A stretch of DNA of 64,000 nt. It comes from Marinobacter salinisoli (lineage in GTDB: Bacteria > Pseudomonadota > Gammaproteobacteria > Pseudomonadales > Oleiphilaceae). Both the position numbers and the translations under genes were made by a program. Location: positions 1,984,001 to 2,048,000 of the forward strand of contig NZ_CP071247.1 in the NCBI RefSeq assembly GCF_017301335.1, read 5' to 3'. Under the pieces are notes generated by a model. It ran no database searches and was not told the origin of the DNA. It saw nothing but the letters and a program-made list of their open reading frames with translations. How positions within the stretch are numbered: the first letter of the stretch is position 1; each line of letters starts with the position of its first letter. Positions 46,338 through 55,847 of the stretch are shown one piece after another.

Positions 46338-47192
46338 ATGGCAGTAGCGAAACGGAAAAGTCGGCACCCGCTGCGGGGGTTGGTTCTAATAACCGCATTG
46401 ATGGCTGGGCAAGCCTTTGCGTTGGCTCCGGAGCATGAAATGCGCCGCCTGATGCTGGCAACCGAAGAGGCGGTGGAATCGGAAAATTGGGGCGATGCCG
46501 GCGAGTACCTGAACCGCCTGCAGCAGCTCGAGGGCAACAAGCCCGCAGACTATTTCTACTTCCGTGGCCTGGTGATGTATCAGGCCAAGCACCTAAACGA
46601 GGCGCAGTCGGCGCTGGAAACTTACGTCAACAACGCGGGCACTGACGGCGATAACTATCAGCAAGCCCTGAAGCTGATCACGGAAGTTGAAAAAGCCCGT
46701 AGCCAGACACCGGCAAACGGTGCAGGAGGCGGCGAAGCCGGTAAGATCGCCGTAATCGAGCCCGCCGGCGGACAGAGAATCAACTCGCTGCGAGAACTTT
46801 ACCTAGTGGATTCCGATCGGGAAGCCTTGGTCATGCACCTGAACAGCCTGCTGGAAGTGGCGGGCTGGCGTGAAGACCAGACCATTGTGAAAGTTGATCA
46901 GCCTGCGGATGTGCAGTACCGGATTGGCGCAAGCGCCGATGCGGTCAGTATCCAGGAAATTCGTCGCAACGCTGACGATCAGGTGGTCCGTAAAGCCCAG
47001 TCGCTACCGGTGTTTGGCGTTAACCCGCAGATACAGTGGGGCTGTGAATCAACAGTGGGCGCGTGCTGGGTGTATGACCCGCGTGACGGCTCACGGCTGC
47101 TTCAGCTGTCCCAGAACCGGGATCAGACCCGCGAGATTGCCCGTACTCTGGGGCAATTGATTCGTAACCTGCAGACCCCGACGGGTTCCTGA
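46338..47192 (+). CDS. Exported TPR-like protein of unknown function
   Basis: A 284-residue protein with a signal peptide (HPLRGLVLITALMAGQAFALAP). Residues about 30-115 look like one or two TPR-type helical hairpins (ENWGDAGEYLNRLQQLEGNKPADYFYFRGLVMYQAKHLNEAQSALETY). After a Gly/Ala-rich linker, the C-terminal part is a mixed alpha/beta domain of unknown type with two Cys (WGCESTVGACWVY) that could form a disulfide. ATG 46338 has AGGAG eight bases upstream; GTG 46329 is possible. Linked to rmuC by five bases, but no functional link is known. Confidence 0.75.
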   Translation: MAVAKRKSRHPLRGLVLITALMAGQAFALAPEHEMRRLMLATEEAVESENWGDAGEYLNRLQQLEGNKPADYFYFRGLVMYQAKHLNEAQSALETYVNNAGTDGDNYQQALKLITEVEKARSQTPANGAGGGEAGKIAVIEPAGGQRINSLRELYLVDSDREALVMHLNSLLEVAGWREDQTIVKVDQPADVQYRIGASADAVSIQEIRRNADDQVVRKAQSLPVFGVNPQIQWGCESTVGACWVYDPRDGSRLLQLSQNRDQTREIARTLGQLIRNLQTPTGS

Positions 47193-47199
47193 TCAGCCC

Positions 47200-48231
47200 C
47201 TAGTTCGACAGATTACCGCGTTCACCCTCCCGGTACGCACCGGGGGTGACGCCGGTCCACTTTTTGAACGCCCTGTGGAAGGTCGAGGGCTCGGTGAAGC
47301 CCACCATGCCGGCAATTTCGTTGATGGGCAGTTCCTGCCGGCTCAGGTAGTAAATGGCCATGTCCCGCCTCAGCAAATCCTTGATCTCCTGAAACGACGT
47401 ATTCTCTTGCTTCAGCCTGCGGCGCAGGGTCTGGGGGCTGGTGTGCAGTTCGGCTGCAATCCATTCGAAATCGGGCATCGGGCTGGAGAAGTCACGGCCG
47501 ATCAGGGCACGGATCCGGCCGGTAAAGGTGTTGCTTTCATCTGGCCGTGACAGAAGGTCTGCGGGGGATGTCTTCAGGAACTGCCGCATCTCCGATTTGT
47601 CGCGAATCACCGGTGCCGATAGAAAGCGAGTGTCGAAGGTGATAGCGGTGTGCCCAGCGTCGAACGATAGCGGGCAACGGAAAATGTGCCGGTACTCATC
47701 GGCGTGTTCAGGTTTGTGGTAGTCAAACTCCGCGAGTTCCAGTTCCACCGGTTGGCCGATCAGCCAGCTTCCCAGGCGGTGCCAGATCACCAGCAGACTC
47801 TCCCGCAGGAAATAGTCAGGATCCCGCAGTTCCCCCTCGATCCGGGTTACCAGACGCGCCTGATCGCCGTTGACGATCAACTCCATGGCAATCATCGGCT
47901 CGAACAGACGGGAAAACTGGTAGGCCCGGCGGTAAACCGCCTCCAGAGTGGGGCAATCGATCACCAGAGCGCACATGGTGGCAAAGGTACCCACGCGGGC
48001 CCGGCGGGGGCCCATGCCCATGCATTCATCGTCGAGGCGATGCCAGATGACCCGCATCAGTTCGCTGAACTGGTCGCTACTGACTCGCGCCATGTCGATG
48101 CGCAGGAGTTCCGGTGAGATGCCGGCTTCCCGGAGCAGCTGTGTCGTGTCGAATCCCAAAGATTGCGCCCCGCCCAGCGCCGCCTGAACAAAGTGCTTTG
48201 AAACCGTGAGGTTGGACATCCCGCTCGCCAT
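47200..48231 (-). CDS. AraC-family transcriptional regulator (OruR type)
   Basis: A 343-residue member of the same group as the regulators at 7565 and 9037. N-terminal effector domain (FATMCALVIDCPTLEAVYRRAYQFSRLFEPMIAMELIV) and C-terminal double HTH (EWIAAELHTSPQTLRRRLKQENTSF; INEIAGMVGFTEPSTFHRAFKKWTGVTPGAYRE). ATG 48219 is an alternative start. Divergent from the CoA-transferase, with 176 bases between, making that gene its likely target. Confidence 0.88.
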   Translation of the reverse strand: MASGMSNLTVSKHFVQAALGGAQSLGFDTTQLLREAGISPELLRIDMARVSSDQFSELMRVIWHRLDDECMGMGPRRARVGTFATMCALVIDCPTLEAVYRRAYQFSRLFEPMIAMELIVNGDQARLVTRIEGELRDPDYFLRESLLVIWHRLGSWLIGQPVELELAEFDYHKPEHADEYRHIFRCPLSFDAGHTAITFDTRFLSAPVIRDKSEMRQFLKTSPADLLSRPDESNTFTGRIRALIGRDFSSPMPDFEWIAAELHTSPQTLRRRLKQENTSFQEIKDLLRRDMAIYYLSRQELPINEIAGMVGFTEPSTFHRAFKKWTGVTPGAYREGERGNLSN

Positions 48232-48407
48232 TCAATAAAGCCGAAACCCATCATAAGCCCCTGAAAGAACAATGCAATGTCTGGAAGACTGGCGGAATGG
48301 AAGAATCGGCCAACTGGTTTGAACGCTCTGGCAGTTGGCCCGGACTCGGAAAGCGGGCAGCATGAAATACCAACAAAGATAACTGCCTGGACGCGAAGGA
48401 GAGAACG

Positions 48408-49487
48408 ATGCCTGGCCCCTTGAGCTCATTGCGAGTGCTCGATTTCAGTACCCTGTTGCCCGGACCCTACGCCACGATGATGCTTGCCGATATGGGTGCG
48501 GAGGTGCTCAGGGTAGAGGCGCCGGACAGGGTGGATCTGGCCAAGGTAATGCCACCGTATGACGGCAAATTCAGTACCACCTTTTCTTATCTGAGCCGCG
48601 GCAAACAAACCCTGACACTTAACCTCAAAGAGCCGGGGGCCGTGGAGCGGGTGAAGGCATTGGTTCAGGACTACGACATCGTGGTCGAACAGTTCCGACC
48701 GGGCGTGATGGATCGCCTGGGTATCGGGTATGACGTGCTGAAAGCATGCAACCCTGCGCTGATCTACTGCGCCATTACTGGCTACGGGCAGACCGGGCCC
48801 TACCGGGACAGAGCGGGACACGACATCAACTATCTGGCCTTGTCCGGTGTGGCCAGCCATTGCGGCCGGGCCGACAGCGGCCCGCCACCAATGGGCATTC
48901 AGGTGGCCGACGTGGCCGGAGGCTCGCACCACGCCGTCATGGGTATTCTTGCCGCCGTCATTCAGCGCCAGCAAACCGGCAAGGGCTGTTTCGTGGATAT
49001 CAGCATGACCGACGCTGCCTTTGCCCTGAACGCCATGGCCGGCGCGGCTTGCCTGGCGGGTGGTCAGGAGCAGGAGCGGGAAGGGGCGTTGCTGAACGGG
49101 GGCTCTTTCTACGATTACTACCAGACCAGTGATGGCCGATGGTTGTCGGTCGGCAGCCTGGAACCCCAGTTTTCCGCCCGACTGCTCGATGCCCTGGGGT
49201 TGGCGGAGATGAAAAGCCTGGCGCTGAGCCAGAACCCAGCACAGCAGCAAACCCTCAAAGCCGCCCTGAAGGAAAAAATCGCGCAGCAGAGCCTCGCGCA
49301 TTGGCAGGCGGTGTTTGGCGAACAGGACGCCTGTGTTGAGCCCGTGCTGAGCCTCTCCGAAGCCGCGGAGCATCCCCAACTGAGGGCCAGGGCCATGGTG
49401 GTTGAGGTGGATCGGGGGGATGGCAAGCCGCAGAGCCAGTTGGGAGTGCCGATCAAATTCCGCCCGGCTGATGGTTCAAGCGAATAA
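48408..49487 (+). CDS. CaiB/BaiF-family CoA transferase or racemase (AMACR-like)
   Basis: A 359-residue enzyme. It opens with LRVLDFSTLLPGPYATMMLADMGAEVLRVE, typical of class III CoA transferases and alpha-methylacyl-CoA racemases. The active-site pair His138-Asp139 (RAGHDINYLALSG) with the NYLALSG context favours the racemase branch, which inverts 2-methylacyl-CoA for beta-oxidation of branched chains. True CoA transfer cannot be excluded. AAGGAGAG precedes ATG. Divergent from an AraC regulator; the acylase gene follows 131 bases later. Confidence 0.82.
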   Translation: MPGPLSSLRVLDFSTLLPGPYATMMLADMGAEVLRVEAPDRVDLAKVMPPYDGKFSTTFSYLSRGKQTLTLNLKEPGAVERVKALVQDYDIVVEQFRPGVMDRLGIGYDVLKACNPALIYCAITGYGQTGPYRDRAGHDINYLALSGVASHCGRADSGPPPMGIQVADVAGGSHHAVMGILAAVIQRQQTGKGCFVDISMTDAAFALNAMAGAACLAGGQEQEREGALLNGGSFYDYYQTSDGRWLSVGSLEPQFSARLLDALGLAEMKSLALSQNPAQQQTLKAALKEKIAQQSLAHWQAVFGEQDACVEPVLSLSEAAEHPQLRARAMVVEVDRGDGKPQSQLGVPIKFRPADGSSE

Positions 49488-49618
49488 AACCGACGACGGT
49501 TACGTTCTGAAACCGTATTCATTCGGAACGGACATACCGAAGCGAAACTTGTGCAAGTAAGGGTGCTATATTTCCAGTGGGCCAAACGCCCGACATAAAC
49601 AACAATAAGGATGACCTT

Positions 49619-52303
49619 ATGAAATTATTGACCTCTCCCGCGGGGCACCGAATGCGAGGCCTCGCCTTGGCCTTGGTGGGAGCTGCAGTCCTGGGTGGCT
49701 GTTCTGACGGCGAAATCACCGTCAATCCGGACGCCCTGGAAAACCCAAACCTGTTCCCGAAAGATGGGAAGCTTGAGGCCAACATTCGCCGCACTACTGA
49801 TGGTGTGCCTCACATCACTGCAGATAACCTACAATCAGCCGCGTTCGGCAATGGCTACGCTCAGGCACAAGATAACGTTTGTTTGCTCGCAGAGGCCATT
49901 GTAAAGGCCCGCAGTGAGCGGGCTAAATACTTCGGGCCTGGCCCCGGCAGCATCAACATCATCAACGACTTCAGTTATAAGGCCCAAAAGATTCTCAGTG
50001 GTGCAGAAGCGGAGTTTGACTCTCTGAGCGACGAATCCAAGGCCTTGGTTGAGGGTTTTACCGCCGGTTACAATAAGTATGTGGCTGAAACGGATCCGGC
50101 AGATCTTCCTCAGGAGTGTCGAAATCAGCCTTGGGTTACCGAGATTGAGCCAACTGACCTGCTTGCTCACTATCGCATCGTCGGTCAGTACGCCAGCGGT
50201 GCTCTGTTTGCTACCGGCGCTATTTTCATCGCCATTCCCGGGGAGGATCCGGTTGCAGCTGAACCAGAGCCTGTCATTGCCCAGACGAATGAGCCGTTGC
50301 CTCGCGGTGTAGCTGAGAGTGCGCGTATTCTCGCAACTTCCCGGACCAACTTTAAGGATATGGGGCTCGCCAGTAACGCTTGGGGTATTGGTAAGGATAT
50401 GACAGAACAAGGGCGCGGAGCCCTACTGGCAAATCCGCACTTCCCATACACCGGTCACAGGCGCCTTTATCAGGTGCAGATGACCGTGCCGGGTTATCTC
50501 AACATTAACGGTGCAGGTTTGCTGGGCACTGCGATTCCGTTAATCAACTTCAACGAAAATCTCGCCTGGTCCCACACTGTAACTACAAGTCGAAGGTTTA
50601 CCGTTTATGAACTGACACTGAAAGATGGGGATCCTCTGACTTATATCAAAGATGGCGAAGAGGTTCCGATCACTCAGGAGAAGTTCCAGATTGAAGCAAA
50701 CCTGGGTGGGCCCGCCCCAGTGGTCTTGGAGAGAACTTTCTATTTTTCTGAGTACGGTCCCATGCTTTCTGGCAATGCCATCACAGCTAATCCGGATGAA
50801 GGCATCGAAGGTTTACCTAAATGGGGAGAGGCGAACACCGCCTACACCTACCGAGATGCAAACGCCAACACAAGCGGACTGCTGGATACCTGGTTGGGTA
50901 TGAGTCGGGCCTCTAACCTGCAAGAGTTCCAAGAGGTTTTCAAAAACTGTGGGTCAACCCTGTGGACAAACTCCACATATGCAGATGCAGATGGGAATGC
51001 CTTTTATATCGACAGTAGCTCTGTTCCAAATTTATCGCCCGAGGCCCTCGGTTTAATCGAGTTCAAGCGTAAGCTTAGTCCTGAATACGACACACTATTC
51101 AGTGCAGGGCTGACCTTGCTTGATGGCAATACCTCTCGTGATGACTGGGTCGAGACCGAATGTGGTGGACTCGTTACCTACGACCAGAGGCCCAAGCTAC
51201 TAAGAACTGATTGGGTTCAGAATTCAAATTCCAGTTACTGGGCTACTAACCCTGCAGAATTTCTGACGGGGTATTCACCCATGTTCGGGGCTGAGAATGC
51301 GCAGCTGAATCCGCGAACCAGGCTTGGTATAAAGATGTTGCAGGATCCAATGGATCAGGGCTTGGGAGATGCCTTGGCGCCAGCGGGAGATGACGGGAAA
51401 TTTGGTGCCGTGGACCTCATCAACGTAATCTGGAACAACCGTGCGTGGTATGCCGAAGAGTTCCTTCCCGAACTTCGCGAGCGCTGTTCATTGATTACTG
51501 ATCCGCTGGTTTTGGTGGACGATGTTGATCTTACACCCTGGTGCGCGCAGCTTCAGACTTGGGACAGTCTCTATGACCTCGATAGCGTGGGGGCTCATAT
51601 TTTCCGGGTATTCATCGCTAACTATCAGGCCGACTTTATCGATTCTGACCCGACCGATTCTGATCTGACCGTAGATTTCGACCCAGCTGACCCTGTTAAT
51701 ACACCGACAGGTCCTTCGGAGGTTGACCGAGGAACGGCCGGGGATCGCATGCTCAGAGCATTGGCAGCGGGTGTAACTGCTCTTGAAGGGCAGGGGATTG
51801 CGCCTGAAGCCGAGCTTGGAAGTATTCAATATTATCGGCCATCCGGTGATGTGCCCCCGGGTGGTGACCCTCTGTTTCAGAGTGAGCGAATTCCCTGGCA
51901 TGGCGGTGATGGCAATATTGATGGGGCATTCAACGCCATTGGGGTTGTGACTTCGCAAGTCATGGAAGACACGGTCTTTCCTCGAATTGGGCCGTCAACA
52001 GATGTGGTCATTCCCAATACTGCGGGGCTTGCTGACGTCAACAGTGCGGCCAATGTGAACAACATTGATGGCTGGTTGATTGCTCGGGGTACCAGTTGGC
52101 ATTTTGGGCTGGAGTTTACTGATAATGGCCCAGAGGCCTATGGCTTGGTAAGTTATTCTCAGTCGACGGATAGCCTTTCTAAGTTTTTTACAAACCAGTC
52201 CGAGCGCTACTCGAGCAAAGATTATCGGAAGCTGTACCTTGATCAGGCAGAAATTGAGGCAAATGTGATTGATGAGTTGCAACTTACTGGCGAAGTTCAG
52301 TAA
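49619..52303 (+). CDS. Penicillin-acylase-family lipoprotein (N-terminal-nucleophile amidase)
   Basis: An 894-residue protein with a lipoprotein signal (VGAAVLGGCSD, Cys at 24). The acylase alpha part contains RRTTDGVPHITADNLQSAAFGNGYAQAQD; the beta-chain nucleophile is probably Ser252 in LASNAWGIGKD, exposed by self-cleavage. Family features such as LLANPHFPY, INFNENLAWSHTVTTSR and the late Asn/Trp-rich tail follow. Relatives deacylate acyl-homoserine lactones, beta-lactams or aminolipids; substrate unknown. ATG 49619 has AAGGA upstream; GTG 49577 would bury the signal peptide. Third positions look more A/T-rich than in neighbours. Confidence 0.88.
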   Translation: MKLLTSPAGHRMRGLALALVGAAVLGGCSDGEITVNPDALENPNLFPKDGKLEANIRRTTDGVPHITADNLQSAAFGNGYAQAQDNVCLLAEAIVKARSERAKYFGPGPGSINIINDFSYKAQKILSGAEAEFDSLSDESKALVEGFTAGYNKYVAETDPADLPQECRNQPWVTEIEPTDLLAHYRIVGQYASGALFATGAIFIAIPGEDPVAAEPEPVIAQTNEPLPRGVAESARILATSRTNFKDMGLASNAWGIGKDMTEQGRGALLANPHFPYTGHRRLYQVQMTVPGYLNINGAGLLGTAIPLINFNENLAWSHTVTTSRRFTVYELTLKDGDPLTYIKDGEEVPITQEKFQIEANLGGPAPVVLERTFYFSEYGPMLSGNAITANPDEGIEGLPKWGEANTAYTYRDANANTSGLLDTWLGMSRASNLQEFQEVFKNCGSTLWTNSTYADADGNAFYIDSSSVPNLSPEALGLIEFKRKLSPEYDTLFSAGLTLLDGNTSRDDWVETECGGLVTYDQRPKLLRTDWVQNSNSSYWATNPAEFLTGYSPMFGAENAQLNPRTRLGIKMLQDPMDQGLGDALAPAGDDGKFGAVDLINVIWNNRAWYAEEFLPELRERCSLITDPLVLVDDVDLTPWCAQLQTWDSLYDLDSVGAHIFRVFIANYQADFIDSDPTDSDLTVDFDPADPVNTPTGPSEVDRGTAGDRMLRALAAGVTALEGQGIAPEAELGSIQYYRPSGDVPPGGDPLFQSERIPWHGGDGNIDGAFNAIGVVTSQVMEDTVFPRIGPSTDVVIPNTAGLADVNSAANVNNIDGWLIARGTSWHFGLEFTDNGPEAYGLVSYSQSTDSLSKFFTNQSERYSSKDYRKLYLDQAEIEANVIDELQLTGEVQ

Positions 52304-52323
52304 AAACTCGTCTCATAGATTGA

Positions 52324-52347
52324 AAAGGGTCCTTCGGGGCCCTTTTT
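52324..52347 (+). terminator. Intrinsic terminator after the acylase gene
   Basis: AAAGGGTCC (52324-52332), TTCG loop, GGGCCCTTT (52337-52345) with one G-T pair, then T-rich sequence. Follows the stop by 20 bases. Confidence 0.92.
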
Positions 52348-52659
52348 CTTAGGTGATTCTTTTTTCTCTTGATTGTTGCGGCGCTTAAGATGCGTTGGCT
52401 CCTGAGTGACATCCCGAACTACCAGTGCATCGCTGGATACTCAGCACGATCAAGAGTGCTTTCGTTCGAAGCCTTGTGCCTGCCAGATCAGAGGGCTAAC
52501 TGTTTGCCTAAGCCTCATTAACTCACGCCATTAAAGTAGGGGGCAATAACGGATTAGCATCACGTAACCATGATTGAATGTCTATCTCTGTATCTTGGAT
52601 TGGGTAAAAAGTGAGTGCGCGGGAGAGGGCTTGAACAAGTGTTTAGATAGGGCAATAAG
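52348..52659. other. Non-coding gap between convergent acylase and lipase genes
   Basis: About 310 bases between two terminators of convergent genes. Short open frames exist (for example about 44 codons from 52390) but have no ribosome site and no recognisable product. Some scattered protein-like patches on the minus strand are broken by stops. Possibly decayed DNA; I see no transposon ends or repeats. Confidence 0.4.
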
Positions 52660-52687
52660 AAAAGCCCCCGCCGGGGCGGGGGCTTTT
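52660..52687 (-). terminator. Intrinsic terminator of the lipase gene
   Basis: AAAAGCCCCCG (52660-52670), loop CCGGGG, CGGGGGCTTTT (52677-52687): an 11-bp stem. Read on the minus strand it ends in CTTTTCTTATT, 29 bases after the lipase stop. Confidence 0.9.
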
Positions 52688-52715
52688 GCTTTTGGCTACA
52701 CAGCGGGCTGTGTAA

Positions 52716-55700
52716 TTACGGTACTGGAGTGAATAGCACGTCTGCTTCTCCAACCATCCGGCTAAACGCGCTTGCCGGTGCACCAGACACTGGCGTGCCG
52801 TGGTTCACTTGGTCTTCGCCTTCCTGCGCTGGGAAAGCTTCCTGAGTGTAGGTAAAGAACAGATCGCTCTCTACGCCTTCTTCAAAGATCAGGCTGAGTG
52901 GGCGAGAACCTGCCAGCGGTGCGTTGAAACTATCCACGGTAACAGGGAACTCGGTTCCATCTGGGCCTTCCACGTTGAAGGTGCCAGTCAGAGAAGCAAT
53001 GCCCCAGAGCGCCTCGTCGGCCGCGTTCGGGATGACCGTATCACCCTCTACCTCAGAGATCAGGTAGGCAGGGGTGCTTAAGTTCAGGTTGTCAGCGAAG
53101 TTGATCGGGTCAACTGTATCAACAGCTGCCTGGAACACATTCAAGAAAGTCTCCAGGTTCGCGTCGCCCTGTGCTAGGCCATTTCCTCCAAGCCCTGCCA
53201 GGATCTGCGGTGCAAAGGTCGGAGAGTTCTCCAGCAAGCGCACAATGCCACCGCCCGGCGTGAGCATGTTTACGGCAGAAATGTCATTGTAGGAGGACGG
53301 TGCCAGACCTACTGATGTCTGAATGACCGGAAGCTGGTTTGCGTTAACGCTTGCAACAAACGGAGCGCCGGTGATAGTGCCCAGAGAGTGACCAGCGAAG
53401 TTGAACTGAGCAGTGCTCAAGTTTGCACCACCGAACCCGGTCAGGTCCAGATCGTTCAGGCTGACTCGCAGGTTCATCTGGTCCACGACACTCTGACGGT
53501 TGTTATCACGGGTGTTCAGGAAGTTGAGCAAGTTAATAAACAGGCTGCCCGAATCGCCTTTGCCAGCCTCGTAGTCAATCGCTGCGATTTGGCCAGGCGC
53601 CGGCGCGTAGACGCCGAAGTGACGCTCGTTACCTTCCTGTGGTGCCAGGCCAGGGATGGTGCTTCCTGCATTTGCAACCGAGTTCTCGGCGCCTTCGAGG
53701 AACTGGATAGCAGAGTCTAGGTTAGCTGCAGGGTTACCTCCCATTCCATCGTCTGTTGGTACACCAAAGCTCGCGCTAGTGCCACCGCCCAGAACGGCGT
53801 CAATGATTGCCTGGGCTGTTTCAGCCGGAGTCGGAGATGCAGGGTCGGTAGTTGTTGCCGCAATGACAAAGCCAACGTTGAGTTGTCCCTCAATTAAAGC
53901 CGCAATGTTTTGTTCGGTTGGGGCCGGCAGTGCAGGGTTCACGTTCTGGCCACCTGCAAGAATGCGTTCCGCCCACTCTTGCTGATCTTCAGTGGTGAAG
54001 GCAGCAACACCATGCAGCGGTTGATCGATTGCGACTACGGTGTAGCCAAGTGTCGCCATGGCGGTACCGAACGTCAGAGCAGCACTCCGATCGGTCGTAA
54101 TGCCATGCTGGAACATGATAACGCCCTTGGTGCTTGCGCTCTGCGGGTAAATGAACAGCGCAGGTACATCAACGTCCGTTGTCTTCTTCGGGAACGGGAA
54201 GATGTAGTTAACGGCTGTGCTGTTGGTGGGGTCGGCTTGCGGGATGCTGAGACCCAGGTCCTCAAACACAGCGTTCAAGCCAGCTGCAAGAGCATTATCC
54301 GCTTTCCACGAGTTGGTCAGGATGTCGCTACCTGAGGTACCCAGGTAGTAGGGCAGGGATACGGTGCCTTCTAAGGCCAGTACTGTCGGGGGGGTGCCAC
54401 CTGCGGCGGCAATCTGACCAGCAACGCTTTGATATACAGAAGCGGCCGCAGATGAAACCAGAGCAACAGGCTTTGGAGTATTGTCACCGAAAACAAAGTC
54501 TTCTGCGTCCCGATTGTCCGGAGTTGGTGTGGGTAGGGCTGCCGAAAGCTGTGCTGCGACACCTGTTGCCACGCAGTTAATGAAATCTTCTCCAGGGCTG
54601 ATTGGGCAGTTTCCTTCAGGGTCTACTGCCGGACCGGCTACGATAGGGAAAGCCTGGACGGCGAAAGTTGTGGATGCGGTGGTATCTGCATAATCAAATT
54701 TTCCATCCCCATTCCAGTCAAAGTCGCTGGCGTTAAATTCGCCATCGGCGTTGACGTCAAAGTCGGCTGCTGTGATCTCGCCGTCGCCATTGAAATCGTA
54801 GCCGGCTTCAACCGTTAGTGATGGGTCTTTAGGGTTCGCGGCGAACTTGGCTGCGCCAACAGTCTTTTTGGCGGTCTCGACTTTCACCGAGGCAGTCAAC
54901 TGATCAGCGAACCATGCAGCAGGCTCTGCAATGTATTGCAGTACCTTTTCATCGTTTGAGGTGGTGAAGCTGTATGACAATGCGATATTTTCGGCCGTCA
55001 GTTTGTTGTCCGGGCGTGCACCGTTCGTAACCTGGAAGTAATTTGTCGCAATGGCTTCCCACAGCCCGTTCATAATAGCGCGAACCGGCGCTAGTGATGA
55101 GCTTCCCAGTGGCTGATTTTCGTCGGTGATGTTGGCGTAGGACGGAGACTGTGCGATCGGATCACCGTTGATGTCCAGAACCTCGTTGGTCACCACAACA
55201 ACGTAACGCTTTTGCGGATCGAGAGGCTTCAGAGGCAGGATGCGGATGGCGGACTGGCCGTCCAGTTCGACGACATCAGCTCGGTATGCAGGAGATGACA
55301 CGCGGCCCAGCAGCTCACCAAATGCGGTCTCGTCACCGCCAAGGGCTGTTTGAGCGGTAAGCGCCAGCGGAATAGTGGGTGGTTCGCTGTTGCTCAGTCC
55401 GCGCAGTGGGTCGCCACTCGCGTAATCAAGCTCAATCAGGAATACGTTTTGATTCGGGTTTGGAATTAGGCTTGTCGGATCTTCCGGATTCGCAAGAATA
55501 AACTCGCGGGAGTCAACCGAATCGGCGTCAATCATGCCGTTAAACTGAATCACAGCTGGAGCAACGGTGGATGCTCCGCTCAGCTCGTTAAGCGCGCTTG
55601 TTACAGGAGGTGTGGTGTCCGCTACACCAAAGGTTCCGTCACCCTGCTCGGAATCAAAGATAAGGTCGTTCGGAAGTGGAAGCTGACCGGTAACAGGATT

Positions 55701-55847
55701 GAACTGCGGCCAGGTCTTACCATCGATAGCCGGGTTGTTAATCTTATAATCCGGATTCGCATTCGCCCCTGAGTCGGCGCTGTCAAAGCAGCCGGTGAGT
55801 CCAAGGGAAGATGCCACGGCAACGCTTATTAGTGTTTTCTTAAACAT
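52716..55847 (-). CDS. VolA/Pla-1-like surface lipase lipoprotein with EF-hand insertion
   Basis: A 1043-residue protein with a lipoprotein signal ending LGLTGC (Cys20) and a low-complexity linker. The N-terminal region (about 40-310) matches the bacterial-virulence-factor lipase N-domain (WPQFNPVTGQLPLPNDLIFD). The alpha/beta-hydrolase part has oxyanion HG (about 581) and nucleophile elbow GHSLG (819-823, Ser821). Vibrio VolA is an outer-membrane lysophospholipase of this type. Three EF-hand loops (351-388) interrupt the protein, and it is longer than the usual ~800. It likely hydrolyses exogenous lipids at the cell surface. Transcribed toward the acylase gene. Confidence 0.87.
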   Translation of the reverse strand: MFKKTLISVAVASSLGLTGCFDSADSGANANPDYKINNPAIDGKTWPQFNPVTGQLPLPNDLIFDSEQGDGTFGVADTTPPVTSALNELSGASTVAPAVIQFNGMIDADSVDSREFILANPEDPTSLIPNPNQNVFLIELDYASGDPLRGLSNSEPPTIPLALTAQTALGGDETAFGELLGRVSSPAYRADVVELDGQSAIRILPLKPLDPQKRYVVVVTNEVLDINGDPIAQSPSYANITDENQPLGSSSLAPVRAIMNGLWEAIATNYFQVTNGARPDNKLTAENIALSYSFTTSNDEKVLQYIAEPAAWFADQLTASVKVETAKKTVGAAKFAANPKDPSLTVEAGYDFNGDGEITAADFDVNADGEFNASDFDWNGDGKFDYADTTASTTFAVQAFPIVAGPAVDPEGNCPISPGEDFINCVATGVAAQLSAALPTPTPDNRDAEDFVFGDNTPKPVALVSSAAASVYQSVAGQIAAAGGTPPTVLALEGTVSLPYYLGTSGSDILTNSWKADNALAAGLNAVFEDLGLSIPQADPTNSTAVNYIFPFPKKTTDVDVPALFIYPQSASTKGVIMFQHGITTDRSAALTFGTAMATLGYTVVAIDQPLHGVAAFTTEDQQEWAERILAGGQNVNPALPAPTEQNIAALIEGQLNVGFVIAATTTDPASPTPAETAQAIIDAVLGGGTSASFGVPTDDGMGGNPAANLDSAIQFLEGAENSVANAGSTIPGLAPQEGNERHFGVYAPAPGQIAAIDYEAGKGDSGSLFINLLNFLNTRDNNRQSVVDQMNLRVSLNDLDLTGFGGANLSTAQFNFAGHSLGTITGAPFVASVNANQLPVIQTSVGLAPSSYNDISAVNMLTPGGGIVRLLENSPTFAPQILAGLGGNGLAQGDANLETFLNVFQAAVDTVDPINFADNLNLSTPAYLISEVEGDTVIPNAADEALWGIASLTGTFNVEGPDGTEFPVTVDSFNAPLAGSRPLSLIFEEGVESDLFFTYTQEAFPAQEGEDQVNHGTPVSGAPASAFSRMVGEADVLFTPVP
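54684..54797 (-). repeat. Three tandem EF-hand/dockerin-type calcium loops inside the lipase
   Basis: Residues 351-362, 364-375 and 377-388 of the lipase each read D-x-N-x-D-G-x-(I/F)-x-x-x-D, repeated every 13 residues: DFNGDGEITAAD, DVNADGEFNASD, DWNGDGKFDYAD. All oxygen ligands of an EF-hand loop are present in each. The period is shorter than in calmodulin-type pairs and closer to bacterial calcium-blade or dockerin-like repeats. Probably binds Ca2+ from sea water and stabilises the fold. Confidence 0.85.

Noticed and set aside
52390..52520. Short open frame and possible transposase or integron-like remnant in the acylase-lipase gap
   Set aside because: No inverted repeats, core-site pair or conserved residues; patches are broken by stops.
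54684..54797. Possible DNA-level tandem repeat array
   Set aside because: The repeat exists at protein level only; the nucleotide copies differ, so it is an EF-hand series and not a satellite or CRISPR.
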